NCBI RefSeq assembly: GCF_002216855.1
Contig: NZ_CP022355.1
Location: 124,001-188,000, forward strand
Source of the DNA: Paraphotobacterium marinum
GTDB taxonomy: Bacteria > Pseudomonadota > Gammaproteobacteria > Enterobacterales > Vibrionaceae
Reading direction: 5' to 3'
DNA: 64,000 bases
Shown here piece after piece: positions 1-6,982 of this stretch. The first letter of the stretch is position 1, and each line of letters starts with the position of its first letter. Made by a program: the position numbers and the translations under genes. A model generated the notes under the pieces. The model was given only the letters and a program-made list of their open reading frames with translations. It made no database searches and was not told the origin of the DNA.

Positions 1-1223
1 CTTTTACCACTTTTATCCAATTCGTAATGACTAGGTGTAGCAGATACAAAAATAGTTTGGGGAGATAAATCTTCAAATTCTTTGAACTTTAAAGGTCTAT
101 TATCTAAAGCTGATGGAAGCCTAAATCCATATTTAACTAAATTTTCTTTTCTAGAACGATCTCCTTTATACATTGCTCCAATTTGCGGAACAGTTACATG
201 AGATTCATCGATAAACATTAGGCCATCGCTAGGGAAATAATCAATTAATGTAGGTGGTGGGTTTCCATCAATTCTGCCACTTAGATATCGAGAATAATTT
301 TCAATTCCTGAACAATACCCAAGCTCTTTCATCATTTCAATATCAAACAAAGTTCTTTCTCTTAGTCTTTGTTCCTCAATAAACTTTTCATTTCTGTGAA
401 ACTCTTGAAGTGATGTATGTAATTCTGACTTGATTGATCTTATTGCTTCTAAAATAGTTGAGCGTGGGGTGACATAATGAGTTTTGGGGTAAATTGTCAC
501 TCTACTTATGTTCTTTTTGTTTAAAGCACCTGTCAATGGATCAAAACTACTAATATTTTCTATTTCATCATCAAAAGATTCAATCCTAAAACAATATTTT
601 TCAGATTCTGCTGGGAATATATCAACAACATCTCCTCTAACACGATAACAGCCTCTTTTTAATTCAGTATCGTTTCTTTCAAGTTGAAGCTCAGCGAGCT
701 TGAGAGTAAGATCTTTTTTAGAAAAAATATCACCTACTCTGAGATGTAATACCATTTTTAAATAGGAGTCAGGATCTCCTAGGCCATATATTGCAGAAAC
801 CGATGCTACAATTACCACATCTCTCCTCTCTAATAATGATTTTGTAGCTGAAAGTCGCATTTGTTCAATATGCTCATTGATTGAAGCATCTTTTTCAATA
901 AAAGTATCTGTCGATGCTACATATGCTTCTGGTTGATAGTAATCATAATAAGATACAAAGTATTCAACTGCATTGTTGGGAAAAAAATCTTTCATTTCAC
1001 CATATAACTGGGCCGCTAGTGTTTTATTTGGAGCCATAATTAATGTGGGTTTATTAAGTGTCTTAATAACATTTGCCATTGTATATGTTTTACCACTGCC
1101 TGTAACACCTTCGAGAGTTTGATATAGTTCGCCATTTACAACACCCTCAACTAATTTTTTTATTGCTTGTGGTTGATCACCTTTTGGGAGTAATTTTGAT
1201 CTTAATTTAAATTCATTATTCAT
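1..1223 (-). CDS. uvrB: UvrABC system protein B (5' part, runs off the left edge)
   Basis: UvrB is the damage-verifying helicase-like subunit of nucleotide excision repair. It is loaded by UvrA and recruits UvrC. About 407 N-terminal residues are visible of a protein that is usually about 670 aa; the C-terminal helicase motifs and UvrC-binding domain lie outside the window. Seen in the translation: Walker [14 protein letters not shown], the DNA-clamping beta-hairpin region [15 protein letters not shown], the Walker B-type motif [10 protein letters not shown], and the conserved stretch ending [11 protein letters not shown]. The ATG at 1223 is chosen because the next ATG (1216) is in another frame and the N-terminus [20 protein letters not shown] fits the family start. 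Reading frame intact over the visible part. The gene is divergent from the tRNA-Asn array. Confidence 0.96.
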   Translation of the reverse strand, partial: MNNEFKLRSKLLPKGDQPQAIKKLVEGVVNGELYQTLEGVTGSGKTYTMANVIKTLNKPTLIMAPNKTLAAQLYGEMKDFFPNNAVEYFVSYYDYYQPEAYVASTDTFIEKDASINEHIEQMRLSATKSLLERRDVVIVASVSAIYGLGDPDSYLKMVLHLRVGDIFSKKDLTLKLAELQLERNDTELKRGCYRVRGDVVDIFPAESEKYCFRIESFDDEIENISSFDPLTGALNKKNISRVTIYPKTHYVTPRSTILEAIRSIKSELHTSLQEFHRNEKFIEEQRLRERTLFDIEMMKELGYCSGIENYSRYLSGRIDGNPPPTLIDYFPSDGLMFIDESHVTVPQIGAMYKGDRSRKENLVKYGFRLPSALDNRPLKFKEFEDLSPQTIFVSATPSHYELDKSGK

Positions 1224-1313
1224 TATTCAATTACTAAAGTATTATGATACTAACATATTAAAGCATAACTTGATTAAAGAAAAACCAAACAATACTTTTT
1301 CAAATAAAAAATA

Positions 1314-1342
1314 TTGACAAGTTAAAAGACTAAATATATTAT
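1314..1342 (+). promoter_or_regulatory. sigma-70 type promoter of the tRNA-Asn array
   Basis: TTGACA at 1314-1319 and TATTAT at 1337-1342 are separated by 17 bp, a near-consensus sigma-70 promoter. The expected start would be about 1349, a few bases before the first tRNA at 1356. The position directly upstream of the array supports the call. No transcript evidence. Confidence 0.75.
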
Positions 1343-1355
1343 TCTTCCCAGTTTT

Positions 1356-1431
1356 TCCCCCTTAGTTCAGTTGGTAGAACGCCGGACTGTTAATCCGTAT
1401 GTCGCTGGTTCGAGTCCAGCAGGGGGAGCCA
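1356..1431 (+). tRNA. tRNA-Asn (GTT), copy 1
   Basis: A 76-nt cloverleaf: acceptor TCCCCCT pairs with AGGGGGA, the anticodon loop CTGTTAA carries GTT, the T-loop is GGTTCGAGTCC, and CCA is encoded at the 3' end. It is the first of three identical copies. Confidence 0.98.
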
Positions 1432-1442
1432 AATTTAAATAT

Positions 1443-1518
1443 TCCCCCTTAGTTCAGTTGGTAGAACGCCGGACTGTTAATCCGTATGTCGCTGGTTCGA
1501 GTCCAGCAGGGGGAGCCA
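1443..1518 (+). tRNA. tRNA-Asn (GTT), copy 2
   Basis: Identical base for base to copy 1, with anticodon GTT and encoded CCA. It is separated from copy 1 by an 11-nt spacer (AATTTAAATAT) and probably shares the same primary transcript. Confidence 0.98.
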
Positions 1519-1529
1519 AATTTAAATAT

Positions 1530-1605
1530 TCCCCCTTAGTTCAGTTGGTAGAACGCCGGACTGTTAATCCGTATGTCGCTGGTTCGAGTCCAGCAGGGGG
1601 AGCCA
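1530..1605 (+). tRNA. tRNA-Asn (GTT), copy 3
   Basis: Identical to the two preceding copies and preceded by the same 11-nt spacer. After CCA the sequence diverges into A/T-rich DNA. No clear terminator hairpin was seen between it and the next gene at 1744. Confidence 0.98.
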
Positions 1606-1743
1606 ACTCAAACATAAAAATAATCTTTTTCAATTTTCAAAAATTTCTATCGTTCAACTACTAATAAAGTTTTCAAAAAGTCTATGAATAAATACATTTT
1701 TCACTTAAAATAATACTATATTAATAAATTAAATGGTTCAAAA

Positions 1744-2412
1744 TTGTCACAATCTAATAAAAAAATTGTAGAAAAGATTAATGCTATTTTACCACAGACT
1801 CAATGTGGCCAATGTGGTTATAATGGTTGCAAGCCATATGCTGAAGCAATATCAGAAGGTGAATCTATAAATCTTTGCCCACCTGGGAAAGATTTTGTTA
1901 TAAAAGAGTTATCTGATTTGCTGAATGTACCCGCTATAAAACCTAATTATGATAAATCACTATCGGATGAAAAATTTGCCAAAATTGATGAAAGTGCTTG
2001 TATAGGTTGCACGAAATGTTTAGATGCATGCCCAGTAGATGCAATCGTTGGTGCAAAAAAACAAATTCATACCGTTTTCATTGAACAATGCACTGGATGT
2101 GAACTTTGTGTTTCACCCTGCCCTACTGACTGTATATCAATTGTAAAAAGTGACGAGAAAATATCTTATGATATTTTCAAAACTAAACGACTTAATAATC
2201 ATATTTTTTTTGAAAAAAAGAATAAAAGAATAAATATTAAATCAATATCAAAATCAAGAAGTTCAAAAATAACAACAAATAGTAATGAAAGTGACATAAA
2301 AGCAGCTATTGAAAGAGTAAGGGCAAAAAAGAAAAATAACTCATTTTCTAGTAACAATATTGCCATACAAAAAGCAATTGAAAAGGCTAGGAAAGCTCAA
2401 CTAAATAAGTAA
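1744..2412 (+). CDS. rnfB: orphan RnfB-like Fe-S (ferredoxin) protein
   Basis: This matches the RnfB/RsxB family of the Rnf electron-transport complex: an N-terminal 4Fe-4S domain with [12 protein letters not shown] (about residues 18-29) and a later Cys in LCPPG, then two ferredoxin motifs, [12 protein letters not shown] (about 86-97) and [12 protein letters not shown] (about 116-127). The usual N-terminal membrane helix is absent: an in-frame stop at 1711 leaves no room for one. A basic, Lys-rich C-terminal tail follows. The other rnf genes (A, C, D, G, E) are not present; nth follows 12 bp downstream, as it does after the rsx operon in E. coli. The start is TTG at 1744; an out-of-frame ATG at 1733 would join if one A were missing from 1740-1743. 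Stand-alone RnfB proteins next to nth are known in other proteobacteria, so it is probably a soluble electron carrier. The partner is unknown. Confidence 0.85.
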   Translation: MSQSNKKIVEKINAILPQTQCGQCGYNGCKPYAEAISEGESINLCPPGKDFVIKELSDLLNVPAIKPNYDKSLSDEKFAKIDESACIGCTKCLDACPVDAIVGAKKQIHTVFIEQCTGCELCVSPCPTDCISIVKSDEKISYDIFKTKRLNNHIFFEKKNKRINIKSISKSRSSKITTNSNESDIKAAIERVRAKKKNNSFSSNNIAIQKAIEKARKAQLNK

Positions 2413-2424
2413 AAGGGAAAAACT

Positions 2425-3057
2425 TTGAATAACAATAAAAGAGTTCAAATATTTGAGCGATTCAAGCAAAATAACCCAAAACCTGAAACTGAGCTTAACT
2501 GGACATCCCCTTTCGAATTATTGATAGCTGTAATTTTATCTGCTCAAGCTACTGATGTTTCTGTAAACAAAGCGACCGATAAGCTTTTTCCAATTGCAAA
2601 CACACCTGATGCAATCAAAAATATGGGATTAGCCACGTTAAAAACCTATATAAAAACAATAGGTTTATTTAATTCTAAAGCTGAAAATATAATTAAAACT
2701 TGCAAAATATTACTAATAAAGCATGATGGCAAAGTGCCTGATAATCGTGACGATCTTGAAAAGCTTCCTGGCGTGGGAAGAAAAACAGCAAATGTGGTTT
2801 TAAATACAGCCTTTAATCAACCGACCATTGCAGTTGATACGCACATCTTTAGAGTAAGTAATAGAACAAAGTTAGCATCGGGCGATACGGTCATTAAGGT
2901 AGAAGAAAAACTATTGAAAGTTGTTCCTACGAAATTTAAATATGATATTCATCATTGGCTTATTCTTCATGGACGCTACGTTTGTACCGCAAGAAAACCG
3001 AATTGTGAAAATTGTTTAATACATGATTTGTGTGAATTTAATGAAAAAGTATATTAG
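2425..3057 (+). CDS. nth: endonuclease III
   Basis: DNA glycosylase/AP lyase for oxidised pyrimidines in base excision repair. The protein is 210 aa, the normal length. Visible are the helix-hairpin-helix with catalytic Lys region LPGVGRKTANVVLNTAF (about residues 112-128), the catalytic Asp in AVDTHIFRV, and the C-terminal 4Fe-4S motif C-x6-C-x2-C-x5-C (CTARKPNCENCLIHDLC). The TTG start at 2425 is used because the N-terminus MNNNKRVQIFERFKQNNP aligns with the family start and a ribosome-binding sequence AAGGGA lies just upstream. It forms a short operon with the RnfB-like gene. Confidence 0.97.
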   Translation: MNNNKRVQIFERFKQNNPKPETELNWTSPFELLIAVILSAQATDVSVNKATDKLFPIANTPDAIKNMGLATLKTYIKTIGLFNSKAENIIKTCKILLIKHDGKVPDNRDDLEKLPGVGRKTANVVLNTAFNQPTIAVDTHIFRVSNRTKLASGDTVIKVEEKLLKVVPTKFKYDIHHWLILHGRYVCTARKPNCENCLIHDLCEFNEKVY

Positions 3058-3066
3058 GAGAAATCA

Positions 3067-3480
3067 ATGAAAGAAAAAAACAAATTTCTACACGTAATGT
3101 TAAGAGTTAATGATTTAGACGAATCAATAAATTTTTATCAAAATATCTTTGATTTAAAGTTACTCAGAAAGAATGATAATCAGGAATATAAGTATACGCT
3201 TGCTTTTCTAGGATATGGTAACGAAGACTCTCATACTGTAATTGAGTTAACGTACAATTGGGGCGAGTCTAATTATAAACTTGGTACAGCATTTGGACAC
3301 TTGGCATTTGGAGTTGAAAATATTAAAGATGCAGTAGATAAAGCTAGGGAGTATGGTGTGAAAGTCACGCGTGAGCCTGGTCCTGTTTTAGGAGGAAGTA
3401 CAATTATTGCATTTATTGAAGATCCCAATGGTTATAAAATTGAATTGATTGAAAGTAAATCATTAAAAGAAGAACTTTAA
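3067..3480 (+). CDS. gloA: lactoylglutathione lyase (glyoxalase I)
   Basis: Isomerises the methylglyoxal-glutathione hemithioacetal to S-lactoylglutathione in methylglyoxal detoxification. The 137-aa single-domain VOC-fold protein has the expected metal ligands: His in [13 protein letters not shown], Glu in [10 protein letters not shown], His in [10 protein letters not shown] and Glu in YKIELIE. The conserved [20 protein letters not shown] segment is present. It starts 9 bp after nth with a good AGGAGAAATCA leader and is followed by rnt 4 bp later, so nth-gloA-rnt are probably co-transcribed. Confidence 0.96.
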   Translation: MKEKNKFLHVMLRVNDLDESINFYQNIFDLKLLRKNDNQEYKYTLAFLGYGNEDSHTVIELTYNWGESNYKLGTAFGHLAFGVENIKDAVDKAREYGVKVTREPGPVLGGSTIIAFIEDPNGYKIELIESKSLKEEL

Positions 3481-3484
3481 TTTT

Positions 3485-4084
3485 ATGATAAAAAAATTAA
3501 AAGATAGATTTCGAGGTTTTTTTCCAGTTGTTTTTGACATTGAAACAGCTGGATTTAATCCGCAAACTGATGCCGTTTTAGAAATTGCAGCCATTACCTT
3601 CAAAATGAATACAGATGGTACATTATTCCCAAACAAAAAAATTGCAAGAAATATCTTACCTTTTGAAGGTTCAAATATCGAAGAAAGTGCTCTTAAATTT
3701 TTAAAATTAGATAATCCTTTTTCAGAAAAAAGAGAAGCTTTATATGAAGTTGATGCCATTAAAGAAATCTATTCATTAATCAGAAGCGAACAAAAAGCAA
3801 ACGAATGTCAAAGATCCATCCTCGTCGCACACAATGCAGCTTTCGATCAATCGTTTATAAATGCTATTAACATCAGGCATAATCTGAAAAGAATACCATT
3901 ACACCCCTTCTCAACTTTTGATACAGTATCATTAGCCGGTTTAGTTTATGGCGAGACAGTTTTATCGAAAGCTTGTGAAGCCTCCGGAATTGATTACAAT
4001 AAAGAAAAGGCTCATAATGCACTTTATGATGCTGAAGTTACAAGCCAATTATTTTGTAATATTGTAAATAAATTTAATATATGA
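3485..4084 (+). CDS. rnt: ribonuclease T
   Basis: 3'-5' exoribonuclease of the DnaQ/DEDD family that trims the 3' ends of tRNA and other stable RNAs. The protein is 199 aa. Exo I motif PVVFDIETAGFNPQTDAVLE, Exo II LVAHNAAFDQSF and Exo III AHNALYDAEVTSQLF carry the acidic and His residues of the DEDDh active site. The neighbour gloA is the same as in E. coli. It is convergent with grxD. Confidence 0.95.
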   Translation: MIKKLKDRFRGFFPVVFDIETAGFNPQTDAVLEIAAITFKMNTDGTLFPNKKIARNILPFEGSNIEESALKFLKLDNPFSEKREALYEVDAIKEIYSLIRSEQKANECQRSILVAHNAAFDQSFINAINIRHNLKRIPLHPFSTFDTVSLAGLVYGETVLSKACEASGIDYNKEKAHNALYDAEVTSQLFCNIVNKFNI

Positions 4085-4095
4085 AATTATTTGAA

Positions 4096-4416
4096 CTACT
4101 CTTGCAGAGCCGCTTCTTTTAAAATTGGTTGAAGCTCTCCTTTTTGATACATTGCTAAAATGATGTCACATCCACCAATTAACTCACCATTAACCCATAA
4201 CTGAGGAAATGTCGGCCATTGTGCATATTTAGGTAACTCTTGTCTAATATCAGGATTTTGAAGTATATCTACATATGCAAACTTATGTCCACAAGCCATC
4301 ATAACTTGAGCTACTTGAGAAGAGAAACCACAACTTGGTAGTTTTGGGGAACCCTTCATATATAAAAGTATTGGGTTTTCAGCTATTTGTTCTTTAATCT
4401 TATCTAAAGTTTCCAT
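4096..4416 (-). CDS. grxD: monothiol glutaredoxin Grx4
   Basis: CGFS-type monothiol glutaredoxin that binds and transfers a 2Fe-2S cluster with glutathione, often with BolA proteins. It is 106 aa from the ATG at 4416. The active site is SCGFSSQ within MKGSPKLPSCGFSSQ, followed by WPTFPQLWVNGELIGGCDI, the glutathione-binding part. A longer upstream open frame exists but adds an unrelated hydrophobic stretch, and METLDKIKEQI is the family N-terminus. Divergent from sodB, as in E. coli. Confidence 0.96.
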   Translation of the reverse strand: METLDKIKEQIAENPILLYMKGSPKLPSCGFSSQVAQVMMACGHKFAYVDILQNPDIRQELPKYAQWPTFPQLWVNGELIGGCDIILAMYQKGELQPILKEAALQE

Positions 4417-4570
4417 TGTATTTCCTAAAATAATTATTTTTAACCATGAGTATGCTTTATATGATACTACGAAAAAAAAATTAAGCAATTTTATCAAATT
4501 ATAAGTTTTATTTATAAAAAATAATGATAATATTAGACCTTAAGAATAATAAATATTACGGAGAATACTA

Positions 4571-5155
4571 ATGTCTTTTAGTTTACCAGATCTACCTTAT
4601 CAAAAAAATGCGCTAGCGCCTCACATCTCTGAAGAAACAATTAATTATCATTATGGGAAGCATCACAAGACTTACGTTGATAAGTTGAATGCTGCACTGG
4701 AGCAAAATGCGGAATTTTCTGGAAAGTCCCTAGAAGAAATCGTTAAAAATTCTTCAGGCCCAATTTTCAATAATGCAGCCCAAGTTTGGAACCATACTTT
4801 TTACTGGCATTGTTTGAGCCCAAATGGAGGCGGTAAACCAACAGGAAAAATTCAAGAACTTATCGAAAAAAACTTTGGATCCTTTGAAGCGTTTTCTGAG
4901 AAATTTACAAATAATGCCATCAATAATTTTGGTTCTGGATGGACATGGCTTGTTCAGAAAGGAGAAGATGAACTAGAAATTATTAATACTTCAAATGCAG
5001 AAACTCCTTTAACTAATGAAGATGTAAATGTTTTATTGACTGTTGATGTTTGGGAACATGCTTATTATGTTGATTACAGAAATGCTCGACCGAATTATTT
5101 AAGTGCTTTTTGGAATCTTATAAATTGGGATTTCGTAAACCAAAACCTTAAATAA
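4571..5155 (+). CDS. sodB: superoxide dismutase [Fe]
   Basis: Cytoplasmic Fe-superoxide dismutase of 194 aa. Metal ligands can be seen: His in LAPHISEETI, His in WNHTFYWHCL, and Asp and His in DVWEHAYYVDYRNARP. The segment NFGSGWTWLV and the Gln-containing stretch before it are typical of the Fe form. A strong ribosome-binding site (ACGGAGAATACTA) precedes the ATG. An AT-rich Fur-box-like sequence lies at 4520-4531. A perfect 17-bp inverted repeat follows the stop. Confidence 0.97.
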   Translation: MSFSLPDLPYQKNALAPHISEETINYHYGKHHKTYVDKLNAALEQNAEFSGKSLEEIVKNSSGPIFNNAAQVWNHTFYWHCLSPNGGGKPTGKIQELIEKNFGSFEAFSEKFTNNAINNFGSGWTWLVQKGEDELEIINTSNAETPLTNEDVNVLLTVDVWEHAYYVDYRNARPNYLSAFWNLINWDFVNQNLK

Positions 5156-5164
5156 ATTATATTC

Positions 5165-5199
5165 ATTTAGTTCAATTTTAACTTAAAATTGAACTAAAT
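5165..5199. terminator. hairpin after sodB (perfect 17-bp palindrome)
   Basis: Arms 5165-5181 and 5183-5199 are perfect reverse complements around a single C, so the real loop would be a few bases. No T-tract follows on the plus strand, so it may act as an mRNA-stabilising hairpin rather than a classic rho-independent terminator. Confidence 0.5.
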
Positions 5200-5302
5200 A
5201 TGACAATAATTAGTAAGTTACATATAATATAATCATATCTTGAGTAACGGATTGACTCATTTATTCTACTTTGAACGAACAATTTATTTGGATAATACCT
5301 AT

Positions 5303-6886
5303 ATGATCTTTAGAGCTTTTAATCTAACTTTAATTATATTCACGCTTTTTCCTTTTTTAGCTTTTTCTAATGACATAAAAGTATACCCAATAACAACATA
5401 TGATGTTAATACTGTTAATGTACCAGATATTACTAGTGACTCTGGAAAGCTTGAAGCTGTAAAAACAGCAGACTTATCCTTCGGTGTAGATGAGAAAATT
5501 AAGGAAATTTACTTTAAAGATGGAGATGAAGTTAAAAAAGGTGATCTATTAGCTAAATTAAATGATCAAAAAGCTTTAGCAAATTTAAATAGTTCTCAAA
5601 GTGCTTACGATACACAAAAAAGTTTATATATAAAAAAAGTTAAAACCAATAAAGCAGTACCCGGATCAATTTCTCAAACAGAATTACAAACTCAAAAAAA
5701 TGATTTAGAGTTAGCTAAAGCAAACTTAGAGTCTGCTAAAGCAGAACTAAGTAATTATTATATAATCGCACCATTTGATGGTGTTTTGACTAATTTCACT
5801 CAATCAGTCGGAAGTCATATTTCAGCTAATATAACTCTTGTTAACATCGTTCAACTTGACCCGATAAGAGTCAGATATCATATTTCACAAGATTTAGTGG
5901 GTAAAGCAAGTAAAAATCAAAAAGTTGAAGTAAAAGTAACCGCTTTTCCTAATGATACATTCATTGGTCAAGTATCATATGTATCTCCACAAGTTGATGA
6001 GTCAGGTAGAGTTAAAGAACTAGCCATCATAAATAACCCTGATAAAAAATTAGCACCGGGTATGTTTGCTCAAATAACACAAACACTCGGTGAAAACTCT
6101 CCTCAAATAGTAATACCTCAACTATCTGTCGTTGCTGAGAACCAAGAAACTTATGTGTGGATAGTCAACAACAACCAAACTGTCCAAAAACGTGATGTTA
6201 CTTTAGGTGAAAATTTAGATAGTGGTTTAGTTGTTATAACTAAAGGACTTAAAAAAAATGAAATTATTGTTAATACAGGAATGCAACGCCTAAATGAAAA
6301 GGCTAAAGTTAAAATACTTAAAAAATTTAATGTAGACAATTTTGTTGCAACAAAACAAAATACCCAGAATACCCAGAATACCCAGAATACCCAGAATATC
6401 CAGAATACCCAGAATACCCAGAATACCCAGAATACCCAGAATACCCAGAATACCCAGAATACCCAGAATACCCAGAATACCCAGAATACCCAGAATACCC
6501 AGAATACCCAGAATACCCAGAGTACTCAGAATACTCAGAATAACGAGAATACTCAGAATAACGAGAATACTCAGAATACTCAGAATACTCAGAATACTCA
6601 GAATACTCAGAATACTCAGAATAACGAGAATACTCAGAATACTCAGAATACTCAGAATACTCAGAATACTCAGAATACTCAGAATACTCAGAATACTCAG
6701 AATACTCAGAATACTCAGAATACTCAGAATACTCAGAATACTCAGAATACTCAGAATACTCAGAATACTCAGAATACTCAGAATACTCAGAATACTCAGA
6801 ATAACGAGAATAACGAGAATAACGAGAATACTCAGAATAACGAGAATACTCAGAGTAAACAAAATAATAACAATTTAGGCGAATAA
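5303..6886 (+). CDS. RND efflux periplasmic adaptor with (NTQ)n repeat tail
   Basis: Periplasmic adaptor (membrane fusion protein, HlyD/AcrA type) that links the inner-membrane RND pump encoded next to it to an outer-membrane channel. From the ATG at 5303 (527 aa) the protein begins with a signal peptide (hydrophobic [14 protein letters not shown], no lipobox Cys); the longer TTG start at 5240 would bury this signal. The two lipoyl-domain halves are visible ([20 protein letters not shown] and [19 protein letters not shown]), separated by a short helical hairpin, then the beta-barrel and the membrane-proximal domain ([10 protein letters not shown] to NEKAKVKIL). After residue 352 the family fold is over. 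The remaining 175 residues are 55 repeats of a three-residue unit, mostly Asn-Thr-Gln, plus a short end. Such a tail is not part of normal adaptors. No outer-membrane channel gene is nearby. Confidence 0.88.
   Translation: MIFRAFNLTLIIFTLFPFLAFSNDIKVYPITTYDVNTVNVPDITSDSGKLEAVKTADLSFGVDEKIKEIYFKDGDEVKKGDLLAKLNDQKALANLNSSQSAYDTQKSLYIKKVKTNKAVPGSISQTELQTQKNDLELAKANLESAKAELSNYYIIAPFDGVLTNFTQSVGSHISANITLVNIVQLDPIRVRYHISQDLVGKASKNQKVEVKVTAFPNDTFIGQVSYVSPQVDESGRVKELAIINNPDKKLAPGMFAQITQTLGENSPQIVIPQLSVVAENQETYVWIVNNNQTVQKRDVTLGENLDSGLVVITKGLKKNEIIVNTGMQRLNEKAKVKILKKFNVDNFVATKQNTQNTQNTQNTQNIQNTQNTQNTQNTQNTQNTQNTQNTQNTQNTQNTQNTQNTQSTQNTQNNENTQNNENTQNTQNTQNTQNTQNTQNNENTQNTQNTQNTQNTQNTQNTQNTQNTQNTQNTQNTQNTQNTQNTQNTQNTQNTQNTQNNENNENNENTQNNENTQSKQNNNNLGE
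6359..6853 (+). repeat. 9-bp minisatellite, 55 units, inside the RND adaptor gene
   Basis: 495 bp consisting of 55 in-frame 9-bp units. Units 1-18 (6359-6520) are AATACCCAG (unit 5 reads ATC for ACC). From unit 19 (6521) on they are AATACTCAG, with seven AATAACGAG units (Asn-Asn-Glu) and one AGTACTCAG. The change from ACC to ACT is synonymous and marks two separately expanded blocks. A multiple of three keeps the frame whatever the copy number. Confidence 0.97.
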
Positions 6887-6982
6887 AATATTTACTTATA
6901 TAATATAATCTAGTTTATTTGTAACCTATGCCTAAAGTATGTTTCCTGAGAAATTAATATTAATTAGAAATTAGAGAGCTGT

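Larger units (their letters stand above)
1356..1605 (+). repeat. 87-bp tandem repeat (tRNA-Asn plus spacer, three tRNA copies)
   Basis: The period is exactly 87 bp (starts at 1356, 1443 and 1530). Both the tRNA and the 11-bp spacer are identical, so the repeat is younger than the tRNA gene itself and arose by recent unequal exchange or is kept uniform by conversion. The last unit lacks the spacer. Confidence 0.95.

Noticed and set aside
1371-1664. Open frame of 97 residues with a repeated VERRTVNPYVAGSSPAGGA motif
   Set aside because: It is only the translation of the three tRNA-Asn genes; the repeat is the tRNA sequence.
6359-6853. CRISPR array
   Set aside because: The 9-bp units have no spacers of regular length and lie in a coding frame.
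6290-6878. Long open frames on both strands across the NTQ array (repeats of Arg-Ile-Pro/Arg-Ile-Leu and of Ile-Leu-Ser type)
   Set aside because: A 9-bp repeat without stops is open in several frames. Only the frame that continues from the adaptor domain has a conserved fold and signal peptide.
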